From Gnetum montanum (lineage: Eukaryota; Streptophyta; Gnetopsida; Gnetales; Gnetaceae): 64,000 nucleotides of DNA. The translations under genes and the position numbers were made by a program. The stretch covers positions 40,491 through 104,490 of the forward strand of contig MNCI01027230.1 in NCBI GenBank assembly GCA_015680685.1, in the 5' to 3' direction. How positions within the stretch are numbered: position 1 is the stretch's first letter; each line of letters starts with the position of its first letter. Under the pieces are notes generated by a model that did not search any database, was not told where the DNA came from, and saw only the letters and a program-made list of their open reading frames with translations. This document shows positions 22,904 to 35,169 of this stretch, in pieces.

Positions 22904-24936
22904 TAAAATACCACTAATTTTGGGCTCTCATGACTTAGCATAAGAGCATTGAAATTTGGGAGAAATTTATCTAAGCCTGATGTCACGCTATGCCACATAG
23001 ATAGCGTGGCACCTTAGATGTCCTAACATCTACAAAGTTTTTTCTAAGTCTATCTTCTATGCTCCTCGGCATAGTTGGCGTAACACCCATTTCCAAGGCC
23101 AATTTGCATAAAAAGGACACTGAGGATGGATTGAATAGTTTGGCAAATTTTCTATCTTTTGGGTCATCAAGCTTGCTATGCTCTCTAGCTTGCCTAGTTT
23201 GACACATGTCCTGGTTGCCAGTCCACCCAAGTGCTAGACTAGGAGGTGTCAAAAACGCTCAGGATGGACTAAAAAGTTTGGCAAATTTTCTATCTTTGGA
23301 CCTGCTACGCTCTGCTATGCTGCACAGTGGAGATAGCATAGTAGGCCATGTGGGACTAAAATTTTCCCAAGTGCTAGACTAAACATGGTAGGTACATTTG
23401 GTAATTCTTCGACCTCCAAGGCTACTTATCCTACTTCATCCTTAGAGTGTGATCAATGTCCCATAGAAAAACACTACAAGTTTTATCAAAATTAATTCAA
23501 AATTGGGTGTTTCATTGTGCTATGCTGCATAGTGTAGACAACGTTGCAGAGGCTTCAGGACCAAAAATGTTCCAAGTGTGAAACAAGGAGGTATCAAGCT
23601 CTTTTGACATGGAAGATGCATGTGCTGGCCTCTAAAAAATGCATGCCTTGCTAAATTCTAGAGTGGTGTTTTCAATTTTGGGCAAAATTCTTTCAAAATG
23701 GGTGCTACTCTTTGCTACGCTATGTAGCATAGATAGTGTAGTAGGATAAGACTGCAGAATTTTTCTAAGTGTTCATGCTACACTTCATTACACTAGGTAA
23801 TGTAGACACTATAACACTTGGAAAAAGCCTTTTAATGCTTTCAAAAGCCCCTAGAACTCAGCATCAACCCTCATTTTGACTCTGGCATCTCTTCAACAAT
23901 CAAGATTAGTGGTTTGCTTTGTTGTTGTACCCCTTGTTGATCCCCAAAGTTGTCCCTATGCTTGATCCTACTCGGAAGAGGAGGGAAGACATAGTCCCAG
24001 AGTGTAAGCTCCAATTTGCATTTGTTCTAGAAATTTTTGTAAGTACATGCTAGTTCTTCAGACTTTGGCACATGCGGTTTGGGCAATATGGTCACATTTG
24101 ACAGATTTTCAGTCCCTGTTCTTATCCTGTAGAGCATAACACCATTGGGCGTAATACTTTGAGTGTAGAACATCAGTGTGGTACATTCATGATTATGATA
24201 CATGGGACCTAGGACACGTGGTATCCAAACCACATCTCCCCTCCAACCTTTGCTTTATAAATACCCAATTAATTGACATTCTAAGGGTTGGCTTCCATAG
24301 TTGGCTTTGGCAGGCGATTGGCAAGTAAAAGGTTGATGAGCGGAAAATCTTAGTATTACAAGCATTTCTAATGTCTTCCTCACTCTTGCACTCGAATGTG
24401 ACACCTGCACCTCGCACCTGCACAACATAGCAACTACTAGCCCAGTAAGCTTCAGCTCCTTTTTGTCAGCACCACATCCACAATGACCCAAGAATTATGA
24501 CCATGTTACCTTGCTGCCCAACTATGCCTGTTTGACATTGTGTACCAGTTGTACACATCATTTGATCAAAATTCATGTTCCCAAATCTTGGGGTAATGCA
24601 TTTCTTCACTTGCACTCTCATTTTATTTTTCTACAACACATATTTTAAACTATTAGTGTACTTGTTTATTTCTATTATCATGATGCATGCACGTTGATAT
24701 TCTCCCACTGTTATGCATGTTGTGTTCCTGCTTATTCCAACTCCTATGCGTGACACTCTAAAATCATTATTCACAAACAATTATTGGACACCACATAAGT
24801 CCCTAATTGATCAACTAGACCATTTAGGGTGCCTTGTTTCTATTTTCTCTAGCATGGCCCTCCCATGGATTTGGGGTTAGACTATGTCCCTGTTGACCTC
24901 TCAGTGTTCTAGCCATTGACATTTTTAGATGCTACA
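22904..24936 (+). mobile_element. 5' LTR of the Tat-like element
   Basis: 2033 bp. The start TAAAATACCACT differs from TGAAGCACCACT of the 3' LTR only by G-to-A and C-to-T changes, so TG was the original start; it ends CTACA. TATA box TATAAATA at 24256-24263. Many scattered GTAGCGTAGCA-like motifs lie upstream of the TATA box (e.g. 22990, 23300, 23720). Differences from the 3' LTR are mostly transitions. Confidence 0.85.
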
Positions 24937-24962
24937 ATTTTTGGTGCTAGAAGGAGGGCCTG
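24937..24962 (+). promoter_or_regulatory. probable primer binding site of the Tat-like element
   Basis: Directly after the LTR comes TTTTTGGTGCTAGAAGGAGG. The TGGYGCTAGAAGGAGGG shape resembles primer sites of plant gypsy elements; I cannot assign the tRNA with certainty. Confidence 0.5.
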
Positions 24963-25470
24963 AACCTCTATGTCCCTTCTATGCACCATGGGTAGTCTTG
25001 TGTGCTTTCTATACCTCCATCACTAGCAATGGGCTAGTGTAAATGTAACACCCCTATGGACCTACTACGAAAGTAGCTAGATCATAGGCTAGCATAGGGG
25101 TTGTTTACATTTCGGTTGGTATAGTTGGGTCCCAGTTGATGGTTCCCCTAGAACTCTGCAGGACAAAAAGCCCAAAACTATGTACTATGTTAAGCTCTCT
25201 ATGTTCTGTATAGCATGACACATAAAGTGTAACATGTGTAGCATAACAACCCTATCAGCATGATAGTCCTACCTAGCATAGCGGGTGTAATAGCACAAGT
25301 TACTATTTCTTTAGCATTTTCATACTTTGTCATTTTAGCCTATTTTTTGTGTAGTTTACCTATTTAAGAGTTTTAGTTCAAAATTTATTGTATTTCTTCA
25401 TTTCTCACAAGTTTCTTATTAACATAGTAAAAATGAACCCCCCCTAGCACCTCAGCTACCACCATGAGCT
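24963..25470 (+). other. untranslated leader of the Tat-like element
   Basis: About 500 bp without an open frame. It contains more TGTAGCATAACA-like motifs (25195-25290), related to those in the LTR, and a run of C just before the probable gag start codon at about 25471 (ACCATGAGC). Confidence 0.5.
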
Positions 25471-27919
25471 TAGAGATAGCTCATCCCCTGCAACATGTGA
25501 TAGATCTTGAGCGACCACTTAGCCTAGCGTGATCACAATGACAGTCTCTTCAACTACAACATAAATCGCCCAAACGCATGGCATGTGATGAAGAGTGATA
25601 TAACTTCTTATGTGTAAAGATCCAAGTGGGCCTACCACTAGATCGCTAGGAATTCAAAGAAAAGCACAACTTTGAAACTATTCATCGGAATGAAAGGGAG
25701 TTCCTTCCCACTCCTGATGCCATCATACCACTCATTGAAATTTTTAAGTCGATATTAAACCAACATATTCGACTAAGTGGGTCAAAAGAGCAAGACACGA
25801 CGTCTCACTATGAGGAACCCCTCCATGATGGGCAAGAGGATTTTGAATCCCATTTTGATGGTGGTGGCCTACTCTACACTATAGCCTCATAGTCCAACTC
25901 TATATTTTTTTCACACTAGTCATAATCCTATACCTCTTTTGACATGGCTACAATGCTTCGATAGCTCAAACCTTCCTTGGTGGTAGGAAGCCATCAAATG
26001 TTATCAACACAATAGCATGTAGGGCCTTTGGCCTCCTTTCCCTTTAGTATTCCTTCATAGTCCATCTAGTTTCTGCAACCAACATCTATGATGCCTACAT
26101 TATCATATGTACATACTACGTCTACATCATAACCACAAATGGGCCCTATTTCCATTATCTCCTCTATGCCAATTCCACTGCTAGCAGTAGCTCCAACCTC
26201 AACTGCATGGTGGGCAGTGACGTCCTTTCCCACTTTTCAGACATCCTAGATACCACAGTATATGCAGCCCCAAACATATCAAGCTTCACATATGGTGCAA
26301 CCAACTACGGGGTTGTGGATTGCTTCGACAACAGGGCAGGTAACCATTCCCACTGTACCACCAATGGTAGTCGCTCCAGTGGCACCACCCATAGGGTTGT
26401 GGGCCATTTAGATGACACCACCAATGGGAGTTGCCCCGACAGCACCCCCAATGGGAATGGTAGCTGCACCAATAACACCACTAATGATGGCTTCTCCAAT
26501 AGTACCATCAATAGTCCAACTCATGCAACTTTCCATAGCACCCCCAGGTCTGGACCAAGCCTTTTAGCTTATTTAGACCCTCACCTATGAAGTCAAGCAA
26601 CTTAAAGCCATTGGCTCTGAAATAGTCCAAGTAATGGACTTTTATCATGATGACTTTATTAGTCCTATTGTCCCTATGCTTGCACTACCTCATGGGGTAC
26701 AACTTCCCTAGTTCAAAAAATAAAATGGAGAGGGTGATCCAAATGTCCATCTAGTTACTTTTCAAGATGAGTCCTTATTATTACAACCATGGTCACATGT
26801 GGTCATTTATGTTTTTATCATGTCATTGACTAGCAGAGCTTTGGACTGGTATCACGCACTTCCTTATGCATCTATTTCAACACTAGAAGAATTACTAAGT
26901 TGGTTTATCACTCACTTCAAGTACAACTTGAAGCCAAAAGTCACCTTAGACCAACTCATGAATGTCAAACAAGAACCATTAGAGCCCATCCAAAAATTCA
27001 TACAATGCTAGAGTCCTACCTTAAATGAAATTCATGAGCCGATTGTTGAAGCCCATCTACTAGCCATTTTCAAGGGTGCTGTGAATGATTTTATCAAATC
27101 TAAGCTATACTATTTAGCACCATGCACCCTTAGCTAGGCCTTTGCATAGATAAAAGTATACAAGATGTAGTAGAGGCTAGTAGAGACCCAGCTTATATAG
27201 CTTACAAAAACACACAAGCAAAGAAAGAAAAGGAAAAGGAAAAGGTTGCAACAACCACTTTGGCCATTGTAGCTAATGAAACCAAGCCCAATAACAACAA
27301 GTAGACTGCCAAAATGCCTAAGGCCATGGCCACTATTGCTAAAATGTCAAGCTTTAGCAATGCTAGAGCTCACCAACCTCTAGTGTCAACAGTCATGACA
27401 CAAACTTTGCTAAGGCAAAAATTTGAGCATAAGGATCACTTGAAATACATCCCGTTGCCAATTAAGCCATTAGAGCTGTTAGATCAACTGTTGAGTGCTA
27501 GGCACATTCAATATAAGAAAATGTTAGAGGAGGCACACAAATGGCATGAGAGGTATTGTGAGATCCTTCGAGACCTTTCTATAGCTATGCCTAATGAGCC
27601 TCTAGTGCCCATAAATTTTAGGCTAGAATGCTTCTACAATTATCACCAATTGTTTGGCCATGACATGGACTATTGCTTGGTGTTGAAAGATGACATTCAA
27701 TGTATGATTTATCAAGGTAAGTTGATCCTTGACGAAAAAAGTCCTATTCGGCTGAAAAACCAATCTATGAATGTCTATAAAAGCCCGTTGAATGCTAACA
27801 ATGCAAGCTATATCATTAACGCTATTAGTGTTGATGACAATGTAGAAGTAACACATAAGTCATTTGTGGTCCATGCACCTTCTGAGGGTGCTGAAGGCTC
27901 AATGTCACCTAGGTCATAG
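25471..27919 (+). pseudogene. gag of the Tat-like element
   Basis: The frame can be followed from MSLEIAHPLQHV (25471) through a Pro/Thr/Met-rich low-complexity stretch (26150-26560) to the gag core (26600-27200: TSRALDWYHALPYAS, TLEELLSWFITHFKYN). A second open piece, 27314-27919, carries CFYNYHQLFGHDMDYC...LKDDI, a Tat-type zinc-knuckle variant with a following Leu-Lys-Asp block. The product forms the particle. At least six stops interrupt the first part. Confidence 0.7.
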
Positions 27920-28224
27920 CCCCCTTTTATCACTAAAATATCACCGCAAGGGCCCATCACACCTTTTGTAGTTAAGGCCCCTCAATGTGCTGTTGCAATA
28001 ACTCAAACACCTTTTGTTATAAGAGTGCCAAAGCATACGAACTCACCGCCTACCTAGAGTCTAGTGGTTGGAACTATGTCACAACCTTCTTGCTTGAGGA
28101 GACATGACAAGTGTCTAGTTGAAAAAATGACTAGGGAATGCACTATGCTAGGCCCCCCTAAGCCAACCCCCTTATCGATGGTTTCCATGGCCCCACCACC
28201 TAAAGATAAGATGAAAATGCATTC

Positions 28225-29270
28225 ATGACAAGAAAATACCAAAGCTTGAAAGCCCACTGCCTAAACAAAAGCCAAGTCTTCTCCTCCTTGGGAAATCCAT
28301 CTTTTAGGACGTATAGAGGAAAAAAAACCACCAAACACTCGGACGGTGGACAAGATTTCTTAGATACACTAACACAAGTTAGACAAGCTTTAAAGCAAAA
28401 AAATACAACTTTAAGCTTATACGATCTAATAATGACATCTGCTGCACATTGTGAGGATTTGATCCATATGATGGCATCTATTCCTATTAAGGAAGATATG
28501 CCACGAGAGGAAAAAGCCATTCATGCCGTTATGCTTCCATCTATGGCTGAAGAATCATGGGCAACTTACTTGACTTTCCATGATGAAGCCATTAAAGATC
28601 ATCTTGAAAGGGGTCAAGTAACTATTGCTCCTATGTTTATAACAATTTGTGTAGGCCAATACAGGATTCACAGGGTGCATGTTAACGATGGGACAACAAC
28701 TAATGTAATTCATTCCTTGTTGTTGACAAGTTGGGCCTGGTGGATCAAATCAAGCCCATGGAAACTTCTTGGTCAAAGTCATTTAATGAGGCATGCGTTG
28801 TGGTCAAGGGAACCATCACTATTAACTTTATAGCAAGGGATTAGTTCCCCACTAGTGCAAAATTCATCATGGTAGAAGAAATGCCTAGGTTTAATTTGAT
28901 TTTGGGAAGATCATGGTTAGCCCAACTAAGGGCTGTCTCTTCACCGATACACCAGGAGATCCACCTACCCTATGCGGGTGGAGAGGTGGTGATCTTTGGT
29001 GATGAGGTAGCCCCTTGGGCTATCAACAATATAAACATGGAGCAAGGGTTAGAAATAGAAGTCTCTAAAGACATGTCACATGTCCACATTGAAACCCAAT
29101 ATTTTTCTGCCAATAAGTCAAACAAAACTAATGACCTACATGAAGAAACTATATGGGCAGAGTTGCCTTTTTCAATAGTAGATGATAACTTAGAGGAGTA
29201 TAACCTTAAATCCTCCAAGCCATACACCCTGCCTAACCCACATCGGGTTAGGAAACAGTTATGTGATTAG
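28225..29270 (+). pseudogene. protease region of the Tat-like element
   Basis: Two open pieces, 28225-28833 and 28869-29270, overlap the expected protease. The active-site stretch reads VNDGTTTNVIHSL (DG kept), and downstream MPRFNLILGRSWLAQLRAV and HLPYAGGEVVIFGDE match the usual ILGRPWLH block and tail of Tat proteases. After PHRVRKQLCD the frame stops at 29270, exactly where RT would be expected to follow; no RT palm is found. Confidence 0.65.
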
Positions 29271-29375
29271 GGCATAGTCCTACTTTACTTCTCTAATTTT
29301 TTCAACTTTAACACTTTTTTTTGTATAGTTTCGATTTTACGTTGGATTTATCTTTTGTGTTAGTTATATCAAACG

Positions 29376-29690
29376 GCCCGAAATGGCCTTAAACTATCAC
29401 ATGGCCTACCAAGGCCTAAAATTGGCAACCCACTCTCTGTATTAATTACCCATGGCCTGAAATGGCCTTAAACTAGCTATGGCTCAAAATAGCCTTAAAC
29501 TAGGTAGGACTCGAAATGGCCTTAAACTAGTTATAGCCTGAAATGACCTTAAACTCACTATGGCCTGAAATGGCCTTAAACTAGCTATAGCTTGAAATGA
29601 CCTTAAACTAACTATGGCTTGAAATGGCCTTAAACTAGCTATGATCAAAAATGGCCTTAAACTAGAGCATGGGGCCCATAAGGGGCCTAA
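29376..29690 (+). repeat. 27-bp minisatellite with CCTTAAACTAG core, about nine copies
   Basis: Repeats of CTGAAATGGCCTTAAACTAG plus a short variable link. Eight run nearly head to tail from about 29452; one lies slightly apart at 29376-29400. The core is shared with the array at 36925-37195 after integrase. Confidence 0.9.
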
Positions 29691-31352
29691 CTACATCAAA
29701 AAAATTGCTAAGCAAAAGAAATAAAAAAAAAACTCTTACTTTTCATTAAACTACAAATGAAATACATAGTCTAAAATTATGTTTACATTTAGAGTTGCAA
29801 CATTGCCCAATAATGGGGGTTACATTTCAAAATTTTAAAATATTAATGAGTAGGCTATGGGTTGTCTCCTGTGTCTTTATCTGTTGCCCCACTAGGTTCC
29901 ACATCCTAATCTGGATCCTGCATAAATGAAGAACAAAATAATAAACCAATGAGTGAGCAAGGCAATGCATAAGGCTATCATGAAATAAATTGCAATAAAA
30001 TAGACTTGGATAACTTGATATGGACCTGCATCCATGTCTAGTGGTATTCTATCAAGGCCAGATGCCAAGCATTAGAGGATTTCCTCCTCAGTCAAATTTG
30101 CCTAGTCTTCCTTCCCTAAATCAATGGCTACTAAAATTTTCCCTTTCTCCACAGTCATCCATGCTGGTGGCCTAGAGAAAATGTGGTGGATGTAGCCTCT
30201 TCAGAAGGCATGATCATTTTCCTCTTGGAAGATTCACTGGCCACTAAGTATTTCGCAAATTTATCATAGGCTCGGGTAGCGTCAATCACATCAAAGAATA
30301 GCTCACGACCTCACCATTCTATAGATGCATCTATGTACTTTTGGTGGTAAGCAACACATTCCATTTTATACATATGTTTATGATTCTTTTATGCTTGCTC
30401 CCATTCATATACCTTGGCACTATAATCTTTCCAATCATGATTCTTCTAGGCCAAGAGATCCATTTGCAGGCATTGTTCGATTACTTCACGTGTGGCCTTG
30501 TTTTTTCCCCTTACGACTAACCAATATCTGGCGTAATCAATTACGGGCATACACTAATTGCCAGCTAAATTATCATGGGCCATTAGGAATTTATTTCGTA
30601 ACCATAGGTCTTCTAGCTCAACTGCCTGACTCACCTTTTCTTTTTCAACTTTCTAAACTCGTTTCCAAAAATCTTCAGTGATGCACCTACACTCCCACAA
30701 TGATCATGCTAAGTGTAGTACACATTTTCTTGCCTCAACATATACATGATGAGGCACCCCTGTTACCTCTAGAGGGAGTTTAGGTACAACTTCCACTTCA
30801 ACTACTTGTTTCGGGTCCCATTTAAGTCATGAAGCTGTTATACCAAAAACAGGGAAATGTTAGTCATAAGATAGTGGCAAAAAAATAAAAATAAAAAGAA
30901 ATTGCAATAGTCTAGATGCACCTATATTAGGATCAATTTTCTCTAAGTGATCGATCATATCATCCACTGCACCTTGCATAAAAAAAATTTATCTAGGATT
31001 TTCACCCATAGCCATAAGTGGAAAGTGGATAAAAACTCAAGGCCCTCAGCAGAAGTAGTACCTATTGGACTATAAAGCACATTAGCATTATAAAGAAAAG
31101 AAGAAAAAGCATAGGAAAATAACAAAACAAACAAATAGAAAAGGATGAGAGAAAATATGGAAAGTTAGAGGATAATATAAATGGTAGTGCAAAGCTCCTA
31201 CCCAGCAAACTCTCAGGGGTGAGAGTGGGAGGATCATCTATTTGCACACTGTCAAACAAACTAGAAAACTCACTGTTCTTGAAATGCAGCCCTTCTTCTT
31301 AAAGTTGACTTAAGAGTGTACTGGCATTCTCAATTGTCATGTGTCCCTCAAG

Positions 31353-31814
31353 CTATGGGACACTGTTTGCAAAAGGCTCCTTTGTAGCAGGGGCCTCCTC
31401 TTCTGTAGTAGGGGCCTCCTTGTCTATGGCAGGAGCCTCCTCTTTTATAGCAGGGGTCTCTTCTTCAGTAGTAGAGACCTCTTCCTCATCTACCATGCAC
31501 AAGCTAAGGTTAGGGTGCCAATCCAACATATATGTATGAAAAAGAAAAAAAACAACAAATAGGCTAGCTAAAGCATAGTCACCAACAAGCTTTGACTGCA
31601 CATTGTGGACTTTGATGCTTAGCCTTTCTCCCCTTCCTTCGATCACATGTGAGGGTTTCTCTATAGGATGAGGCTTTTTAATATGTAACTTTGATTTTAC
31701 TATCTCTACAATGAGATTTTCCCCCCTCACTGCATTGCCCATGTTGGCAGGGGAAGCCTCTTCAAGGTTGTCGTGCACATGGAAGGATGATCCTGCCTGA
31801 TCTTTGATGGTCAT
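31353..31814 (-). pseudogene. exon of the captured antisense gene with acidic repeat
   Basis: A 154-codon open frame holding a Lys/His-rich half (VKSKLHIKKPHPIEKPSHV) and a tail of imperfect repeats (EEEAPA, KEEAPAID, TTEEEAPATKE). The middle (LFVVFFLFHTYML) may be an unspliced intron, since the DNA there is T-rich with a TTTTTTTTCTTTTTCATA tract. It is part of the gene-like segment 29855-33530. Confidence 0.45.
31375..31485. repeat. 30-bp coding repeat
   Basis: About four imperfect copies of GTAGCAGGGGCCTCCTCTTCT-like units, encoding the Glu/Ala/Pro repeat of the antisense exon. Confidence 0.7.
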
Positions 31815-31853
31815 GGAAAAAGGCTCCCCAATAGCCTCTGGAGGGTCTTGAGA

Positions 31854-31921
31854 CTAGGTGATGCAAAATATGCAGTGGATCCATGGTTTGGATATTTTGG
31901 GTATGGTCTTGCATCACCTAG
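31854..31921. repeat. 13-bp perfect inverted repeat with 42-bp loop
   Basis: CTAGGTGATGCAA at 31854-31866 is matched by its exact reverse complement TTGCATCACCTAG at 31909-31921. It could fold as a hairpin in RNA or be the ends of a tiny insertion. It lies in what should be an intron or exon edge of the antisense gene. Confidence 0.8.
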
Positions 31922-33793
31922 ATCCCATTCTCCCAGACCACCAAAAATTCTACAAACCTATGCAAACATGCTATGAAAAATGCAAAGTGCACATGGAAAC
32001 ATGCATCAAGCTTGCCACACACCTAGATCATTTCAACCTGTAAGCCTTCTGCAAGATACTTAACCTAGTTGTATCATGTCCCCTCTTCCATTACATACCT
32101 CATAATCCAAGCTTGCTCTACCCTAAGAATTTTCCCTTGGAAAAGTAGCTTGGAGAAAGCACAAGCTCGGAAGATGGGGTAAATATGTTGGGATACCTCC
32201 AATTTGACCGTTTTCATATAAATGCCCTTACGATCCTTGTCAATGCCTAGCCATTCCTTGATGTCTCCTCAATGGTTTAAATCCTTGCTAGTCTTTTCAC
32301 CCATGGGTAAACCATTATAAGGGACACCAAAAAGGTTTGAAAAGAGATCATCGATGATCTCAAAGACCACTCACAAATTGTGAACTTGTGTGCAAAAGTG
32401 GTTAGCACTTTTTGTGAAGGAATCAACAAGGGCAATCATTTCTACTACTGGTATGCTTGGGTTCATAGCTGAAAAGAGATCTATAAGCCTAGCCTCCTAA
32501 ACATTCTGGATAATTGTTACTGGCGCCCCATTGCATAACCAATGTTGTGACTCATTGACCTCACCATATTTAAAGATAAGGTTAGCCTCATTATGCCCTA
32601 AGATAATTACTGTAACCTCCTTGGATTTGGCTACTACTGTAGTAAGAAAAAAATAATATAGAATCAACCATGTAAAAAAAATCAAATCAAGAATGCATAA
32701 AAATGAACATAATATAACTTGCCTGATACAAACGACGTAGATAATGATGGTACTTACACTAGTACTTCTTCTATAGTGGGTATTCGATGGGACATCCATT
32801 CACCATCCAACCATCCAAGCTCCTCACACTTCATATAGAATTTAGAGTACTTGGTTGGATAAGTTTTAAAATCTACCCCAAGATGCTCTATAACACTAGC
32901 ATGCACATTCTTAGTAGAGGAGAACTCTTGTAAGGTCGTTGGAACCAGGGCTAACATCCCCTCTTTATCAATAAAAAATCTGGCAATCGATAAAACATAA
33001 TAAGCATCCCAAACATTACAAGATAAACAAAAAAAATGTCTAATCATCTTAATATGACTCACTTGCCAACATAGTAAATAGTTCCAGGTGGGTTTTGGAA
33101 GACTATGTCCATATGGCGAGCAACGAACAAGGTGTTATATTTGTGCTAGCATTTGAACTCTGGCATTGGCCAAATCCAAGACAAGAGTCTTAAGCCTTTT
33201 GGGCATTGACTTGAGCCCCCTATCCCTTCCCCCTTAGTAGATCCATCTGTCATGAATTTTAGGATGCCTCAGTTTGCTCTAGGAAATAATGTTTCAATCA
33301 GGACGCCTGCTGTTTTAGTGGACAAATGCGACCATATCATTACATTAAATTGACAGAGTAGGAATTCTAAGAATTCCTATGCATCATCTTGGAACCAAAC
33401 CACTTGGTTCCCTACTCACACATGTGGTGCAGAGATGTTGGGCACAGGGGCACTTAGACAGCATAGAATCCCTACTAGCTCAACTATGATTAAGATTGGA
33501 TTCAGCGTAACCCTGCATTTCACAATGAAAACATTAGTGCATAATAAGGCCAATTTTTGAAAAAAAAAAAGAGAAGAAGAATTTTTGAAAATTTTTTCTA
33601 AGTGTTGGTTGCGCTCTTGTAGAAAGTAACAATTTCCTATGTAAAATTTCTCTAAGTGTCAACTACACTTCTGTAAAATGTAACAATCTTGTATGAAAAA
33701 TTTTGTTTCTAAGTACGGAGCATGACAACCGTAGGACAAGCAATCAAACTAAAATTTTTTCTAAGTGTTTTTCTAACCCCTATGGCATCCCAC

Positions 33794-33968
33794 GTAGTGT
33801 AGCAATTGAACCCTATGCAGTGTAGCAGCTATGTTCTGTGTAGCATAGCAGCTACATTTTGTGCAGCGTAGCGGTAACACCCTGTGTAGCGTAGTGGCTA
33901 CGTCTTGTGTAGCGTAGCAGTTATGTCCTATGTAGTGTAGAAGCTACACCCTGTGTAGCGTAGCAAGC
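33794..33968. repeat. 23-bp minisatellite, about 7.6 copies
   Basis: Unit like GTAGCGTAGCAGCTACGTCCTGT, directly repeated with transition-type differences. The GTAGCGTAGCA part is itself partly palindromic and resembles motifs scattered through this element's LTRs and leader. Confidence 0.9.
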
Positions 33969-34339
33969 ATCATGCTCCCAGAGAGCATAGCAACATAGAT
34001 AGGCAAACATTTCTAGCTTTCTAGTTATGCTATCAAGGACAATATAGCCTAAGAGTAGACACAAGACACTTCCAAAGCCCTTTCCCTATTCCACAGCATG
34101 GAACACAAAGAAAAATCTATCACAAAAACATGTAATATCAAAAAAAACCTCCCCACATGAGTTATGCTACACAGGACACATAAAACCCTCATTCTATACC
34201 ACCGCGTGGGACATAATAGGTTCCTTGTTTTACCTCACCCCACCTAGCACCTAGAGTCCTGTGACCAAACCTTCACCATTACCATGACATATAAAAAAAT
34301 AAGAGTAAAATTAAAAGGGGAAAAATGGTGCACCTGTTG

Positions 34340-34480
34340 CCCCTAGCTGTGATAGCCACAGCGTAACGACCATGGTGGTGGTAGTAGCCATGGCACTATA
34401 ATCACGGTAGCCACAGCGTAATGGCCATGGTGGTGGTAGTAGCCGCGGCGGCCTGGTAACCAAGGCACACCAGCCACAAC
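34340..34480. repeat. GC-rich direct duplication
   Basis: TAGCCACAGCGTAACGACC and the following ATGGTGGTGGTAGTAGCC occur twice about 62 bp apart. It is more GC-rich than its surroundings. No coding frame is evident. Confidence 0.7.
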
Positions 34481-34617
34481 AAGGCGATGATAATAGTAAT
34501 CCTCACTCAACGTAGATCATCCCAAAACCCTAAGAAAAAAATGAATGAAATGAAATGAAATGACCATAGTAGTGTAATGGCCTACCATGTAGATGATGCC
34601 TCCTGACACTCTTCCAT

Positions 34618-35040
34618 GTGTGCTCCAGGAAGATGTCAGAGGGTGTGCTTCCCTTCATTTATATTTGCAAGACCCAAGTGTCTACGCTCACTTCGGTGTG
34701 CCATTATCTTATTGTCAAGCTTTGGCCTATCAATAAGCTATGTCACATTTCCCTTGCTGCTTTAGATATGTCCATTGCTGCCTTGCTCTGTCAAAAGAGA
34801 GATGATGACTCTAAAATTCCTATTTACTATCTAAGTCATGCATTGATAGCTTATGAGGCAAAATACAATGATGTGGAGAAAAATTGCCTTGCTTTAGTAT
34901 TTGCACTTATAAAATGGAGACACTATTTGTTTTGTATTCGAGTTAACATCATTTGCAAAAATAATATACTTAGGGCCATCAAAACTAACATATATGAAAG
35001 TAGTAGGATGGACAGGTGGGAAGCAATGACTAGAGTTTGA
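34618..35040 (+). pseudogene. RT connection/first RNase H of the Tat-like element
   Basis: An uninterrupted 140-codon frame. From about 34735 it reads like the end of RT and degenerate first RNase H of Tat elements: ALDMSIAALLCQKRDD, KIPIYYLSHALIAYEAKYND, EKNCLALVFALIKWRHY, then SSRMDRWEAM. The first 40 codons are not recognisable as RT, which places the junction with the foreign block near 34600-34730. Confidence 0.7.
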
Positions 35041-35169
35041 CCTACATTAGGTAGCGCAGTCATCCATAAAAGGTCAAGCAATAGCTACGCAACTTACAAC
35101 TTCACCTATAAACGACCAAGAAACAATAGATCCTAAATTCCCAAATGAGCATGTTAGTAGTATAAGCCT

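Larger units (their letters stand above)
29855..33530 (-). pseudogene. captured antisense spliced gene, probable FCP1/NIF-like domain
   Basis: Minus-strand segments of clean coding character are separated by short introns with consensus ends. Segment 33530-33063 reads ILIIVELVGILCC, EFLEFLLCQFNVMIWSHLS, LIETLFP, NTLFVARHMDIVFQNPPG, the order seen in FCP1/NIF-type phosphatase-like domains, but the catalytic DxD is not intact. Introns: 33062-32980, 32757-32637 and 30025-29918, all GT-AG. Exon 30834-30026 is about 270 codons, Lys/Glu-rich, with few stops. The last exon, 29917-29855, ends in GDNP then TAG. It could be a host gene copy or an element-borne antisense gene. Function unknown. Confidence 0.5.
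29271..34600. other. foreign 5.3-kb block replacing the reverse transcriptase
   Basis: Between protease and the RNase H connection no RT palm motif was found in any frame. The block holds instead: a 27-bp minisatellite (29452-29690), an antisense multi-exon gene-like segment (29855-33530), a 23-bp minisatellite (33794-33968) and a GC-rich duplicated stretch (34340-34480). It may have come in by template switching during reverse transcription; that is inference. Confidence 0.6.

Noticed and set aside
23000-24900. Short open frames inside the Tat LTRs (e.g. 22983-23252 and 38762-38986, which match each other)
   Set aside because: They are conserved only because the two LTRs are copies; they show changes at all codon positions and lie upstream of the TATA box on the opposite strand.
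26207-26590. A 127-codon open frame rich in Thr, Asn and Ser as a separate gene
   Set aside because: It lies out of frame over the Pro/Thr/Met-rich part of the Tat gag; the repeat-like composition keeps several frames open.
29271-34600. A hidden, heavily decayed reverse transcriptase
   Set aside because: I looked in the six frames for FxDGxxGY, MPFGL and YxDD-like words and saw none, while neighbouring protease and RNase H are easy to read.
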